64,000 nt of DNA from positions 372,001 through 436,000 of the forward strand of contig NZ_JNJB01000008.1 of the NCBI RefSeq assembly GCF_000701505.1, written 5' to 3'. Of this stretch, positions 44,132 through 52,757 are shown in pieces. The notes beneath the pieces were generated by a model. It was not told the origin of the DNA, did not search any database, and saw only the letters and a list, made by a program, of their open reading frames with translations. A program made the translations under genes and the position numbers. The stretch is from Dyadobacter crusticola DSM 16708. GTDB taxonomy: Bacteria; Bacteroidota; Bacteroidia; Cytophagales; Spirosomataceae. Within the stretch, counting starts at the first letter, position 1; every line of letters starts with the position of its first letter.

Positions 44132-45946
44132 TCAAAGAGCATAAGCATTTTTGGAGATCAATTCGTCCGCAATCCGCCTGCGCGCATCTTTCAGGTTTGA
44201 CGGTTCTATTTTCGTAAATCGTTTCAATCCCATTAACATCACGTTCAGCTCGTCACTTTCGGCGAAGCTGGTAATGGCCGCTCTTCCGGCGCTGTTCACT
44301 TTTTCAACAGCCCGGTTGAGGTAAATGGCAGCGATATCCTTCTGTAATGCATTCTCTTCTTCACCCAGCAACTGAATGCTTTTTTCAACACGCAGCAGCA
44401 CCGATTCGGCCACATATATCTCGATGACCATATCCGCCAGGTTCATGATGATCTCCTGCTCTTCCGATAGTTTCATCATAAACTTCTGCACGGCTGCACC
44501 TGAAACCATCAGCACTGCTTTTTTGAGGTTTTTCAAAACCTTTTTCTCTTTGGCAAAAAGCGTTTCTTCCTCTTCGGCACCAAAATCCGGAATGGACATA
44601 ATTTCTTTGCCCACCGCGGCAGCCGGTCCCATTAAATCGAGCTGGCCTTTCATAGCCCGTTTCAGCAACATATCCACAACCAGAAGCCGGTTGATCTCGT
44701 TTGTTCCCTCGAAAATCCGGTTGATCCGGCTATCTCGGTAAGCGCGATCCATTGGCGCGTCTGCCGAGAAGCCCATTCCACCGTATATCTGCACACCTTC
44801 GTCTACCACAAAATCGAGTACTTCCGATCCGTGTACTTTCATAATAGCGCATTCTATTGCAAATTCTTCCAGCGCTTTCAGCTTGGCTTCTGAATCCTCC
44901 ATTCCCTTCGATTGAAATGCTTCGATCAGATCGTCAATATGCTGCCCGACCCGGTACGATGCCGATTCAGTCGCATACATGCCAACTGCCATTTCTGCCA
45001 GCTTATGCTTAATTGCACCGAACTGGGCAATGGAATTACCAAATTGCTTCCGCTCGTTGGCATAATTAATAGCCTGCTCAGCCACTCTCTTCGCGCCTCC
45101 CAGGGCAGCAGCTGCAAGCTTAATACGTCCGATATTCAGGATATTAACAGCGATCTTAAAACCATTCCCGCGCTCTGAGAGCATGTTTTCAACAGGCACC
45201 AGGCAATCGTTGAAGAAAATCTGCCGGGTATCCGAGCCTTTGATTCCCATTTTATGCTCGGGCTCATTCATCGTAATACCGCCAAACGATTTCTCAATGA
45301 TGAAGGCTGTGAGGTTTTTATCCGTCTGCCCGTTTTCTTCTATTTTGGCAAAAACAATGAAAACATCTGCGAAACCGCCATTCGTGATCCACATTTTTTG
45401 ACCATTAATGACATAGTGCTTTTCATCGGTTGTGAGCTTAGCCTTTGTTTTGGCAGAATTTGCATCAGAGCCCGAATCCGGTTCGGTGAGACAGTAGGCT
45501 GCTTTCCATTCGCCGCTGGCCAGCTTCGGTAAATATCTTGATTTCTGCACTTCATTTCCATAATACAGGATTGGCAGGGTACCTATTCCGGTATGCGCCG
45601 AAAGTGCTACTGAGAACGAGTTACCGGCGCCGGTAGCTTCGGCTACAAGCATGGAGGTGTTGAAGTTCATTCCAAAACCACCATATTCTTCGGGGACAAC
45701 CGTACCCAGTAAGCCCAGCTCACCCGCTTTGTCCATCAAACCTGATATTAAATCCGGGCTTTTTGCGTGGTCTATCTCGTCGAGTATCGGCCACACTTCC
45801 TTCGCAAGAAAGTCCCGGCAAGTATCGGCGATCATGCGCTGCTCTTCTGTAAATTCCTCAGGGATAAATATTTGAGAGGCTTGGGTTTCCTTTATCAAAA
45901 ATTCGCCTCCTCTAATAGATGTTTTGTTCGCTTCTGCAACGGCCAT
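44132..45946 (-). CDS. fadE: Acyl-CoA dehydrogenase, FadE-like
   Basis: FAD-dependent enzyme for the first beta-oxidation step. The characteristic segments are AYCLTEPDSGSDANS, the substrate/FAD region KMWITNGGFADVFIVFA, YANERKQFGNSIAQFG and the C-terminal RIFEGTNEINRLLVV. A long C-terminal extension (604 residues in total) matches the B. subtilis FadE type. The frame opens at 46009, but that would put an operator inside the gene. ATG at 45946 (MAVAEANKTS) is preferred. The gene stands alone with its own operator pair. Confidence 0.93.
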   Translation of the reverse strand: MAVAEANKTSIRGGEFLIKETQASQIFIPEEFTEEQRMIADTCRDFLAKEVWPILDEIDHAKSPDLISGLMDKAGELGLLGTVVPEEYGGFGMNFNTSMLVAEATGAGNSFSVALSAHTGIGTLPILYYGNEVQKSRYLPKLASGEWKAAYCLTEPDSGSDANSAKTKAKLTTDEKHYVINGQKMWITNGGFADVFIVFAKIEENGQTDKNLTAFIIEKSFGGITMNEPEHKMGIKGSDTRQIFFNDCLVPVENMLSERGNGFKIAVNILNIGRIKLAAAALGGAKRVAEQAINYANERKQFGNSIAQFGAIKHKLAEMAVGMYATESASYRVGQHIDDLIEAFQSKGMEDSEAKLKALEEFAIECAIMKVHGSEVLDFVVDEGVQIYGGMGFSADAPMDRAYRDSRINRIFEGTNEINRLLVVDMLLKRAMKGQLDLMGPAAAVGKEIMSIPDFGAEEEETLFAKEKKVLKNLKKAVLMVSGAAVQKFMMKLSEEQEIIMNLADMVIEIYVAESVLLRVEKSIQLLGEEENALQKDIAAIYLNRAVEKVNSAGRAAITSFAESDELNVMLMGLKRFTKIEPSNLKDARRRIADELISKNAYAL

Positions 45947-45981
45947 ATCAGTAGTAATTATAGAACGATGTGAAACAAAGG

Positions 45982-45997
45982 TATGCTTGCATACTAT
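45982..45997 (-). promoter_or_regulatory. Fatty-acid operator, downstream copy at fadE
   Basis: On the minus strand: ATAGTATGCAAGCATA, with a perfect GTATGC-nn-GCATAC core. It lies 35-50 bp before the ATG and starts 9 bp after the -7 element, so it should cover the transcription start. Confidence 0.85.
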
Positions 45998-46006
45998 TGA
46001 TAGTTT

Positions 46007-46014
46007 CAAATATA
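46007..46014 (-). promoter_or_regulatory. Putative -7 element of fadE
   Basis: On the minus strand this reads TATATTTG, an exact match to TAnnTTTG. It lies between the two operator copies. Operator 46029-46044 lies where the -33 element would be. Confidence 0.65.
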
Positions 46015-46028
46015 AACCATAAACAAGT

Positions 46029-46044
46029 TATGCGCGCATACTAT
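46029..46044 (-). promoter_or_regulatory. Fatty-acid operator, upstream copy at fadE
   Basis: On the minus strand: ATAGTATGCGCGCATA, with a perfectly symmetric TATGCGCGCATA core. It occupies the -33 region of the fadE promoter, 32 bp upstream of the other copy (about three helical turns). Confidence 0.85.
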
Positions 46045-46084
46045 CCTAAAATTTTGTGTTAAGGCTGCGTGAACTGGGTGTTCG

Positions 46085-48973
46085 CTATTGTTTGAAGATT
46101 CTGAATTGCTTTAAAAGCTCGCCGTTACTTAGAATCCGCACAAAGTAAATTCCCGATGAAAGGCCCGCGTCTGAGAGATCGATATAAGCAAGATTATCGG
46201 CCACCGTCACCAGACCAGGCGGCAGCGGAATGCGTTTTCCTCCAACTGTAACAATCTCATACTCCATTCCCTCGATTGACTGAATTTCGGGCAATTTGAT
46301 GTTAATGATATTTTCAGTCGGATTGGGGTAAAATGCCCATTCAGCTATGTTCTTCGTGATATTAACAGAGTCACCGGCCGAAATACCGAACTGAATGGTC
46401 TGGGTAACAATCGCGGAATCCTCCTTTGCAGCGGTGACAGTAAGCGTATACCTGCCCGCGTAAGGTGCGAAACCTTTGTCATTCTCATACAGAGCATAAG
46501 GGAAAACCGCTGTTGTGGAAGTCCGTTTATAAGGCCCATCAAGTTGAAAGGTAACCCGATCGTATTCGAAGTTTCCGTAAGCATAAATATTCAGCAGCGG
46601 CGGCAGCGATTCGTGTGCCAGGACATCGTCGCCGACCAGCTTCCGGATAATGCGCTGCTCCACTTTACTTCCTCCACTTACCAGCTCAAAACGCAACTCA
46701 GGAGTCTGAACTTTCAGGATCAGCGGGATCTCGACATAAGCTCCTCCATTGTCATACGCCCTGACGATCAGCCTGTATTCGCCCTCCTCGGTAGGTGTTC
46801 CGGAAAATACATTCAATGCAAAATTGAGCCACGAAGGTCGGTTCTGGATCGAAATGGACGATATATACCCGTCTGGATCGCCAAAAATGTTAGTTGGCAA
46901 AATGTAATTAAAAGGCATGTTTACCTGCGCATACTTCACAGGAAGCGTACTGCTCGCAAACGGCGGCGCATTCAGGAACTGCGGCTCCACGACTTTGATC
47001 GTAAAGTAAGTCTCCACAAATGCATTCAGATCGTCATAAGCTTTGAAAATAATACGGTACTCGCCCAATGCGGTTGGAGTTCCGCTCAACACGCCATTTG
47101 AGAATTTCAGCCAGGAAGGCAGCTCACTTGCTTCGATCTTCGTGATTTCTCCATCGGCATCTGTAAATGTATTCTGAGGGATCGTGAAGGTAAATGCCTT
47201 ATTAACAGCGACCATCTGGTTTGAGAAATTGGCATCTACGGTCGGTGGCTTGTTGGCATTTTCCCTGGTATCGACGCGGATAGTAAAGAAAGCAACCGTT
47301 GAACCACCTTCGTCGTCGGTACCTGTAACAGTAATGCGGTAGTCACCCAGCTGAGTTGGCCGGCCCGAGAGCTGCCCGTTCTGGAACCGCAGCCAGGGCG
47401 GAAGATTACTTACTTCCACTTTCACGATGGTCCCGTCGACGTCAGAAAATGTGTCAATCGGCAGCTTGTAGTTGAAATCTCTGTTCACCGGAATGATCTG
47501 CATAGGAACCGGCCTGAAAACGTATGGCATATAATTAGACGCATCCTTCCAATACTCCGGCGAAAGCAAGTCTTCTTCCAGCTTCACAGCCACGGGTTTG
47601 GGGTTACCTGCATTCGCGTAAGCACGTTTGGCCCATTCATCGAAAATCACTGCAATCGCGCCTTTCTTCTCTACCGCGGCTGACAGGCGGTAACTTACGG
47701 TTTCAGTATAATTAAAAGGTGTCACCGGCTGGCTCAGCCACTTGGATGAAGCCTGACGCAGGAAAGGCTCGGATCTGCCCATCTGTTCCGTTGTTGAAAC
47801 AACGACTGCTACTACATTGGCACCGTGGGCGTAGTTTTCATCAATTTGCTTGAAATGCGCATTGTTATCCAGGTAGGAGCTTACAAACAGCTCATTAGCT
47901 GTAATAAAGTGCGCAGGCACATTGCTTTTCACAATATCTACCGACCACCTATGATCAAAAATGGGACTGTCATTGATTTTAATCCCATCCGCTTTTTCAT
48001 TCAGATCTTTAAAGCCCAGTGTGCCGCGCATCACAGAAGCGGCATCGAAAACAGACCCGTAATCGGAAACAAACTTGATAGCCGGGTCGACCGATTTGAT
48101 GGCCGCAATCATTTGGTCAAAATACTTTTTCATGACCTCATGCCGGTAAATATACCAGTCTTTCCCTGCCCGCTGGCGGAAGGATTCCTCGGGAGCCCAG
48201 GCGGTAAACGGCGGATACGGATCTTCGAAAGTCTTGTAGTTCATCCCCCAAAGGAAGTTCAACCGCTCAATTTTGGTATAATGTGCTTTCAGCCACGCGC
48301 GGAAACCACTTACCATTGTTTTGGAATAATCGTAAACAGCAGTATTCTCCTTTCCGCTCACAATCAGTCCACCGGGATATTCGCCTTCCTGCGTGGGGGT
48401 GTTGGTAACAGAAACATACAGGAGCTTATTATCCGTTTGTAGGTACTTATAGCGGGTAACTGTTTCCTTCACAAAGGCAAGTCCTTTATTGACAATGGCC
48501 TGGTTATCGAATCCATAAAACGTATCGAGGTAACCGCCCAGCAAAGGCTGGTCAGAATGGCTGAACTGGCTGTCTGATGGTTCCCAAAAACCTTTGATGC
48601 GGGTACTGTGGCGACCGAGATGAATGCGAAGTGCCACTTTCATACCCAGATCGGTGGCTATTTTAATTTGCTCGTCATATTTCGCCCACTTCGGAGTTTC
48701 CGTTGGTGAACTATAATAGACTTTATCCCAGGGAATGGTAATGTATACAGCATTGAGGCCATATTGGTGTGAAGACCGGATCAGGTCCGGCTCCGGGCCA
48801 CGGTTATCTGCGTCGGTCAGGTTCAGCAGCATCAATGCGAGGTAACGCTGCGGGTCAGCTTCTGCAGTTTTCTGATCAGTTTGTGCTGAGAGTGGCTGCA
48901 GGAAAAAAGTCAGGCAGAGCGCCAGGTAACAAAGCTTATTGAAGAAATGAAATGCGTTCGCAGAATTGAACAT
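46085..48973 (-). CDS. Secreted glycoside-hydrolase-like protein with three Ig-like domains and a T9SS tail
   Basis: Exported protein of 962 residues. A signal peptide (LCYLALCLTFFLQPLSAQ) leads to a TIM-barrel-like region (about 40-430) resembling GH42-type beta-galactosidases (TIPWDKVYY, YDEQIKIATDLGMKVALRIHLG). Three cadherin/He_PIG-like repeats of about 105 residues follow, each with a WLxFxNGxLSGxPTxxGxYRI core. The last 80 residues form a type IX sorting domain starting FYPNPTEN. The catalytic acid pair cannot be assigned with confidence. The start is ATG at 48973, one base after the previous gene's stop; an upstream TTG at 48991 is less likely. Confidence 0.8.
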   Translation of the reverse strand: MFNSANAFHFFNKLCYLALCLTFFLQPLSAQTDQKTAEADPQRYLALMLLNLTDADNRGPEPDLIRSSHQYGLNAVYITIPWDKVYYSSPTETPKWAKYDEQIKIATDLGMKVALRIHLGRHSTRIKGFWEPSDSQFSHSDQPLLGGYLDTFYGFDNQAIVNKGLAFVKETVTRYKYLQTDNKLLYVSVTNTPTQEGEYPGGLIVSGKENTAVYDYSKTMVSGFRAWLKAHYTKIERLNFLWGMNYKTFEDPYPPFTAWAPEESFRQRAGKDWYIYRHEVMKKYFDQMIAAIKSVDPAIKFVSDYGSVFDAASVMRGTLGFKDLNEKADGIKINDSPIFDHRWSVDIVKSNVPAHFITANELFVSSYLDNNAHFKQIDENYAHGANVVAVVVSTTEQMGRSEPFLRQASSKWLSQPVTPFNYTETVSYRLSAAVEKKGAIAVIFDEWAKRAYANAGNPKPVAVKLEEDLLSPEYWKDASNYMPYVFRPVPMQIIPVNRDFNYKLPIDTFSDVDGTIVKVEVSNLPPWLRFQNGQLSGRPTQLGDYRITVTGTDDEGGSTVAFFTIRVDTRENANKPPTVDANFSNQMVAVNKAFTFTIPQNTFTDADGEITKIEASELPSWLKFSNGVLSGTPTALGEYRIIFKAYDDLNAFVETYFTIKVVEPQFLNAPPFASSTLPVKYAQVNMPFNYILPTNIFGDPDGYISSISIQNRPSWLNFALNVFSGTPTEEGEYRLIVRAYDNGGAYVEIPLILKVQTPELRFELVSGGSKVEQRIIRKLVGDDVLAHESLPPLLNIYAYGNFEYDRVTFQLDGPYKRTSTTAVFPYALYENDKGFAPYAGRYTLTVTAAKEDSAIVTQTIQFGISAGDSVNITKNIAEWAFYPNPTENIINIKLPEIQSIEGMEYEIVTVGGKRIPLPPGLVTVADNLAYIDLSDAGLSSGIYFVRILSNGELLKQFRIFKQ

Positions 48974-48974
48974 G

Positions 48975-50090
48975 CTAAAAGTTTTTGTCAATTAATTTGA
49001 TCCACTCATTGTACCCGTTTTCTACATTGAATTGACCTGCCCTTTCAATGCTTTTGGAACTGTCGGTTACGATCTCTCCATTGATTATTTTCCGCATTGC
49101 TTCAACCATTTGGCTCACACTCAAATCATTGGTTACAACACCCATACCATTCTGAACGAATTCAGACACACCTCCCGAAGGAAAAGAAACGATGGGTTTA
49201 CCAAGCAACGCGGCTTCAATCATCACCAACGGAAAAGGGTCCTGCCGAGAAGTAAGGAGAAAGCCGTTTCCCGTGTTAAGGTAGTTATAATAATCTTCTT
49301 TTTGCTTACCTACCAGGTGAATTCTGGTCGCCGATCTTGAATTTCTGCATCTTTGTTCGGTATAATATACCATTCCATCATCGATTTTCGCCCCTACCCA
49401 GACCAGGTGAACGCGGGGATCGTTGAGTTGTTCGGCGATGTCGGGCAGCAAGTCAAATCCCTTCCGCTCAGAGGTCATTCCAGACAGTACCCACACAAAA
49501 TCGCTTTCAGCAATTCCCAGGTTTTTTCTCAGCTCAGCAGTACGCTCTTTGCTGCTTTTGACAAGACTGCTGTCTATAAATGAGTAAAGTAACCCGATAT
49601 TTTTACCACCCGAGTCTACTAATGCATCGCTGGTTGCCTTGGAGCAGCCGATAAGCAAATCGGAGTAATCGATAATGCTTTTGAAGTCGGGCCCGCTCAG
49701 GTAGGAGTAGGTCAGCGGCATTTCGTGAAAATGCGTCACCAGCTTGATTGAGAATTCCCTGGCTATCAAAACAGTTTCGGGAATCATGGTGGTATTCACA
49801 TACCAGAAGTCAGCCTTAAAGTCGGTCGCCAGCTTGCGTAAATGTCTGTGAATGGGATTGGCCCCCAGGTGATAGGAGACTTTTTGAAGTATATTAAATT
49901 TGCGGGGAGCAATGAACCTCGGAATATCCTGCGGAAAATCGTTCAGCAGCTCGCCATCGGCAAAACTCACTATTCCGATGTCAAAACGGGAACGATCAAT
50001 TTTTTTTAGAATGTACAACAGCATCATTTCTGATCCTGTTCGTGTTGCAAAGGGCGTGAAAAAGAGAATTCGTTTTTTGGTCTTGTTCAT
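48975..50090 (-). CDS. Family 4 glycosyltransferase (GT-B)
   Basis: Cytoplasmic retaining-type glycosyltransferase (371 residues). The N-terminal half starts TKKRILFFTPFATRTGSE, and the C-terminal nucleotide-sugar half has VGAKIDDGMV, LTSRQDPFPLVMIEAALLGKPIV and SFPSGGVSEFV, the EX7E-type acidic region of GT4. The start overlaps the upstream GT2 gene by 4 bp (ATGA) and the stop is 1 bp before the secreted protein's ATG. The donor sugar and product are unknown. Confidence 0.9.
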   Translation of the reverse strand: MNKTKKRILFFTPFATRTGSEMMLLYILKKIDRSRFDIGIVSFADGELLNDFPQDIPRFIAPRKFNILQKVSYHLGANPIHRHLRKLATDFKADFWYVNTTMIPETVLIAREFSIKLVTHFHEMPLTYSYLSGPDFKSIIDYSDLLIGCSKATSDALVDSGGKNIGLLYSFIDSSLVKSSKERTAELRKNLGIAESDFVWVLSGMTSERKGFDLLPDIAEQLNDPRVHLVWVGAKIDDGMVYYTEQRCRNSRSATRIHLVGKQKEDYYNYLNTGNGFLLTSRQDPFPLVMIEAALLGKPIVSFPSGGVSEFVQNGMGVVTNDLSVSQMVEAMRKIINGEIVTDSSKSIERAGQFNVENGYNEWIKLIDKNF

Positions 50091-51094
50091 GAAGAGGCGG
50101 TTAAAAGGTCGATGTTTTCATAAGGTTTTATCTTATACGACCCTTTTTTCAGGAATAAGGTTGCCCAGAAATACTTTAAAAGCACACCTGTTTTTCTGAC
50201 ATAAATGCGCTGGGTCCGTAATTCAGTAAGAGGATTTCTTCGGCTCTTGATGTTAAATGCGATTTTCCATCCAAATACCACAGGTACCATCAATAAGTAA
50301 TGTAAAATCAGCAGCACATACTGTAACGCGCCATATTGCTTCCGTACCCACAGAAAATTAGACACTTGCATCTGTGTGCTGAACCGGTTGATCCAGGAGA
50401 TATTGGTCCTTCGGAAAGGGTTATTGTTTTCGAGGTGGATGAAAATGCAGTCTTTGAAATAACACAGCTTGCCCAGCTTGCCCAGTCGCCCCGACCATTC
50501 CACATCCTCGCCGTACATAAAAAAATCGTCACTAAACCCGCCTGTTTTTTCAAAACCCTCCCTCCGCAAAAAAATGAATGCACCCACAAGCCAGTCGTAT
50601 TGGTCGGGGTCCTGGTATTGTGGCTCCGGATAAAGCTTGTTAATCGTCCGCTCGATAAAGCCGGCCGGGGGCACAATGAAAAAGGTTTTACGAAACTCGT
50701 TAAAGCTCTTGTAAAAAGGCATCGGAGTACCGTCGGGATAGTATTGCAAAGCGCCGCAGGCGATAATATCCTGCCGCTCGTTCATTCGTTGAAAACACCG
50801 GCCGATCACATTGTCGGTCAACAGGGTATCTGCATTCAGCAGGAGAAAATATCGACCGTTTGCAATGGACATTCCTTTGTTATTTGCGATTCCAAAGCCG
50901 GGATTAGAAGGTAAGTCGACCCAGCGGACCTCAGGAAATGTATCACGAACCAGCGACCCGCCTCCGTTTTCCGGATCATTATCTACAATGATTATCTCAA
51001 ATGTAACCCCGGAAGTAAATTGATAAATTGACTTTAAACAATTGATTATGAGTTGAGGAGTGCGGTAATTAATGATGATGATGGATACATCCAT
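50087..51094 (-). CDS. Family 2 glycosyltransferase, rhamnosyltransferase-like
   Basis: GT-A glycosyltransferase of 335 residues. Motifs are VSIIIINYRTPQLI at the N-terminus, VDNDPENGG, the metal-site region LLLNADTLL and the GEDVEWSGRLGKLG acid loop. It resembles rhamnosyltransferase/WsaE-type enzymes that extend surface glycans. A C-terminal hydrophobic helix (YVLLILHYLLMVPVVFGW) may tether it to the membrane. It is the first gene of a three-gene unit with the GT4 and the T9SS protein. Confidence 0.9.
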   Translation of the reverse strand: MDVSIIIINYRTPQLIINCLKSIYQFTSGVTFEIIIVDNDPENGGGSLVRDTFPEVRWVDLPSNPGFGIANNKGMSIANGRYFLLLNADTLLTDNVIGRCFQRMNERQDIIACGALQYYPDGTPMPFYKSFNEFRKTFFIVPPAGFIERTINKLYPEPQYQDPDQYDWLVGAFIFLRREGFEKTGGFSDDFFMYGEDVEWSGRLGKLGKLCYFKDCIFIHLENNNPFRRTNISWINRFSTQMQVSNFLWVRKQYGALQYVLLILHYLLMVPVVFGWKIAFNIKSRRNPLTELRTQRIYVRKTGVLLKYFWATLFLKKGSYKIKPYENIDLLTASS

Positions 51095-51131
51095 GAAACA
51101 ATCTGCAAGTTGGATTGGGCAAAAATAAAGA

Positions 51132-51167
51132 ATCTCCGTGGAACATAGCCAAGCTGTCCACGGAGAT
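51132..51167 (-). terminator. Terminator of the thiolase gene
   Basis: A perfect 11-bp stem (ATCTCCGTGGA/TCCACGGAGAT) with a 14-base loop, followed on the minus strand by TCTTTATTTTTG. It starts about 33 bp after the stop codon. Confidence 0.85.
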
Positions 51168-51199
51168 CCCTAAATAAGTAGCATTTGTTATTTCCCGGC

Positions 51200-52378
51200 C
51201 TAATTAAGCCTTTCGAAGATCCCGGCCACTCCCTGGCCGCCACCTACACAAGCTGTTACCATCCCGTATTTCTGATTGCGGCGCTCCATTTCATTGAATA
51301 GCTGCACCGATAGCCTAGCGCCTGTCGAACCCAATGCGTGCCCCAATGCAATCGCGCCGCCATTTGGATTGACGATTTCCGGATCAATGTCAAGCTCCTG
51401 GATCACGGCCAGTGACTGCGCCGCAAATGCTTCGTTCAGCTCGATCTGCTCGATGTCCTGCAATTTCAACCCTGCCTGTTTCAATGCATTTGGAATAGCC
51501 GCCACGGGACCTATTCCCATAATTCTCGGATCGACGCCGGCCGTCGCGTAAGACAGCATTCTCGCAATCGGTTTTAGGTTTAGTCTTTTCACCATATCCT
51601 CTGACATTACCATCACGAATGCAGCTCCGTCTGAAGTCTGGGAAGAATTCCCTGCGGTAACCGACCCTCCGGCAGCAAAAACGGGTTTCAGCTTATTCAA
51701 AGCTTCCAGTGTTGTATCGGGCCGCGGACCTTCATCCTGGTTGATCACAGTCGCCCGCGTTTTCTTCTTGCCGGATGCAGCGTCGAAGTATGTTTCCTTA
51801 ACCGTTACAGGTACGATCCCGTTTGCAAACCAGCCTTCTTGCTGAGCTCGCAAAGCTTTCTGATGTGATTGAAACGAAAATTCATCCTGCTTTTCGCGAC
51901 TGATCTTGAAATCGCTTGCAACCTGCTCGGCTGTTAATCCCATACTCAGGTAGTAGCTCGGGTTGGTATGTGCGATTTCGTAGTTTAATGCAGTTTTCCA
52001 GCCCATGGTCGGTACCATCGACATGGATTCCGTTCCTCCTGCAATAATGCATTCGGCCATTCCGGCGTGTATCTTGGCCGACGCCATCGCGATTGCTTCC
52101 ACACCAGAACCGCAGTACCTGTTGATCGTAATACCTGACACATTTTGCGGCAAGGCAAGCAGAGCCACATAGCGGCCCATTTGCATTCCCTGCTCCGCCT
52201 CAGGCACCGCATTCCCCACGATCACATCATCAACCTGGGTAGGATCAAGCTGCGGAATTTTTTCGAGTAAATGTTTGATCACCGCCGCACCCAAGTCATC
52301 GGGGCGGGTGAAACGGAAACCGCCTTTTGAAGCCTTACCAACTGCACTGCGGTATCCTGCAACAATATATGCGTCCAT
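51200..52378 (-). CDS. fadA: Acetyl-CoA C-acyltransferase (thiolase), FadA-like
   Basis: Last step of the beta-oxidation cycle, cleaving 3-ketoacyl-CoA. The acylated active-site cysteine is in NRYCGSGVEAI, and the C-terminal pair is NPNGGAIALGHALGSTG (histidine) and ACVGGGQGVAGIFE (second cysteine). Length is 392 residues. It has its own promoter and one copy of the fatty-acid operator 30-46 bp upstream, the same as fadN and fadE. Confidence 0.95.
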   Translation of the reverse strand: MDAYIVAGYRSAVGKASKGGFRFTRPDDLGAAVIKHLLEKIPQLDPTQVDDVIVGNAVPEAEQGMQMGRYVALLALPQNVSGITINRYCGSGVEAIAMASAKIHAGMAECIIAGGTESMSMVPTMGWKTALNYEIAHTNPSYYLSMGLTAEQVASDFKISREKQDEFSFQSHQKALRAQQEGWFANGIVPVTVKETYFDAASGKKKTRATVINQDEGPRPDTTLEALNKLKPVFAAGGSVTAGNSSQTSDGAAFVMVMSEDMVKRLNLKPIARMLSYATAGVDPRIMGIGPVAAIPNALKQAGLKLQDIEQIELNEAFAAQSLAVIQELDIDPEIVNPNGGAIALGHALGSTGARLSVQLFNEMERRNQKYGMVTACVGGGQGVAGIFERLN

Positions 52379-52408
52379 ATGAAATTCTTAGTTCGATGAA
52401 AATGAATA

Positions 52409-52424
52409 ATAGTATGCTGGCATA
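52409..52424 (+). promoter_or_regulatory. Fatty-acid operator at fadA
   Basis: ATAGTATGCTGGCATA, with perfect GTATGC/GCATAC half-sites at 52412-52425. It sits 6 bp downstream of the -7 element of the fadA promoter (the gene reads leftward) and about 30 bp from the ATG, so it should block the start site. Confidence 0.85.
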
Positions 52425-52430
52425 CCATTG

Positions 52431-52461
52431 TAAAAATAAGAATTATACCTAAAACAACAAA
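52431..52461 (-). promoter_or_regulatory. Putative promoter of fadA
   Basis: On the minus strand, TTTG (52458-52461) is followed after exactly 19 bp by TATTTTTA (52431-52438), seven of eight positions of the Bacteroidota -7 consensus. The -33 lies within the hairpin terminator of the upstream gene. Confidence 0.6.
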
Positions 52462-52488
52462 CCGCCGGAGTTTGTTTTCCGGCGGTTT
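52459..52488 (-). terminator. Hairpin terminator of the PspC-domain gene
   Basis: A perfect 11-bp stem (AAACCGCCGGA/TCCGGCGGTTT) with an 8-base loop, followed on the minus strand by a T-rich stretch. It lies 30 bp after the stop codon of the gene at 52518 and overlaps the fadA -33. Confidence 0.8.
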
Positions 52489-52517
52489 GCAAATACCAAG
52501 TCTGTACTGATGGATTG

Positions 52518-52757
52518 TTAAAATTGAGGCGGGAAATCGCTACCCGTGAGTGGCTTCGGACGTTTGGCTATATCCGGCATTACGATCCATAAAATGATAT
52601 AGAAGAAAATGGCCGGAAAAGTTACTGGGATGAAAACAGAGAGTACGAAAATCACACGTACTATGGTTACATCGGTTTGAAAGTAGTCGGCAAGTCCGGA
52701 AGCAACACCTCCAAGCATTTTGTTGGCTGTATTGCGGTATAATCTGTTATGGTTCAT
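52518..52757 (-). CDS. PspC-domain envelope protein
   Basis: Short membrane protein (79 residues) with a PspC domain: LYRNTANKMLGGVASGLADYF at the N-terminus, then a transmembrane helix pair (VIFVLSVFIPVTFPAIFFYIILWIVM). PspC proteins take part in the phage-shock/envelope-stress response as partners of PspA. Here there is no pspA or pspB next to it, which is common in Bacteroidota. It lies divergent from secA with a 275-bp gap. Confidence 0.88.
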   Translation of the reverse strand: MNHNRLYRNTANKMLGGVASGLADYFQTDVTIVRVIFVLSVFIPVTFPAIFFYIILWIVMPDIAKRPKPLTGSDFPPQF

